From positions 1 through 5,024 of the forward strand of contig JAGGSD010000335.1 in the NCBI GenBank assembly GCA_021159265.1: 5,024 bases of DNA, in the 5' to 3' direction. The notes below the pieces were generated by a model. That model was not told the origin of the DNA, did not search any database, and was given only the letters and a program-made list of their open reading frames with translations. This stretch comes from Syntrophobacterales bacterium. GTDB lineage: Bacteria; Desulfobacterota; Syntrophia; Syntrophales; UBA6807. Made by a program: the position numbers and the translations under genes. Below are positions 4,941 through 5,024 of the stretch, in pieces (positions within the stretch are counted from its first letter, which is position 1; every line of letters begins with the position of its first letter).

Positions 4941-5024
4941 GAGACCTTTGCATAACGTTCCCTTTTGCCTAATTTCTGCGTCAGGCTCAAATTTTAATCC
5001 TCGAAATATCCAATATATTCCTGT
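4941..5024. mobile_element. Possible insertion-sequence end, cut by window edge
   Basis: From 4941 the sequence begins GAGACCTTTGCATAA. I recall closely similar GAGACCTTTGCA starts as terminal inverted repeats of IS5-like and related transposon families in several environmental bacteria. The rest (4960-5024) would then be the subterminal part, with the transposase beyond the window. On the minus strand an open frame runs from the window edge to a TAA at 4904-4902 and includes the text LKFEPDAEIRQKG. It could be the read-through tail of a transposase or mere chance. The second end and target duplication are not visible. Confidence 0.35.

Larger units (their letters stand above)
4612..5024. other. 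Mosaic intergenic flank without a convincing gene
   Basis: No supported coding region was found. A plus-strand frame with a TTG start (4574-4915) and a minus-strand frame (4755-4561) overlap each other and the candidate promoter, and neither product is recognisable. The flank is a patchwork: A/T-rich sequence to about 4700, a G+C-rich patch at 4701-4820, heptamer tandem repeats at 4823-4846, T-rich sequence, a hairpin at 4906-4924, and an insertion-sequence-like end from 4941. This composition suggests repeated insertion of foreign or repetitive DNA upstream of the operon. Confidence 0.5.

Overview
This is a bacterial window of about 38-40% G+C. Its three convincing genes all lie on the minus strand, in the order nucleoside phosphorylase (4544-3837), cobalamin adenosyltransferase (3840-3319) and a sigma-54-dependent regulator (3209-1095). 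A sigma-54 activator together with abundant small palindromic repeats fits a Gram-negative-type genome rich in intergenic repeats, such as Brocadiales-type Planctomycetota, Desulfobacterota or Nitrospirota. The taxon is an inference from style and cannot be settled here.

Right flank (4545-5024): no convincing gene. It holds a good sigma-70-type promoter candidate for the two-gene operon (4583-4611), a G+C-rich patch (4701-4820, about 60%), a run of 7-bp tandem repeats (4823-4846), a small hairpin (4906-4924), and from 4941 to the window edge a stretch that looks like the end of an insertion sequence.

Middle (3319-4544): the phosphorylase and the PduO-type adenosyltransferase overlap by ATGA and are almost certainly co-transcribed. 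The first should cleave 6-oxopurine or 5'-methylthio/5'-deoxy nucleosides. The second makes adenosylcobalamin from ATP and cob(I)alamin. Since 5'-deoxyadenosine is a by-product of adenosyl-radical chemistry, the pair can be read as supply and clean-up of adenosyl groups. That reading is inference.

Regulator (1095-3209): a 704-residue protein with two GAF sensor domains, a complete AAA+ sigma-54 activation module and a Fis-type helix-turn-helix. It lies 109 bp downstream of the adenosyltransferase, with its own ribosome binding site. The sigma-54 contact loop reads GAFTDA instead of GAFTGA. No target operon is visible.

Left flank (1-1094): non-coding or nearly so, and built from repeats. It has a hairpin at 30-61, one doubtful 66-codon ORF (514-314), a 286-bp composite repeat (521-806) made of two modules with the same kind of end sequences but different palindromic cores, and a perfect 19-bp inverted repeat (979-1021) between this element and the regulator's 3' end. 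I see no CRISPR array, tRNA, rRNA or recognisable defence system. The most unusual structure is the composite repeat; the most interesting biological hypothesis is the phosphorylase-adenosyltransferase coupling.
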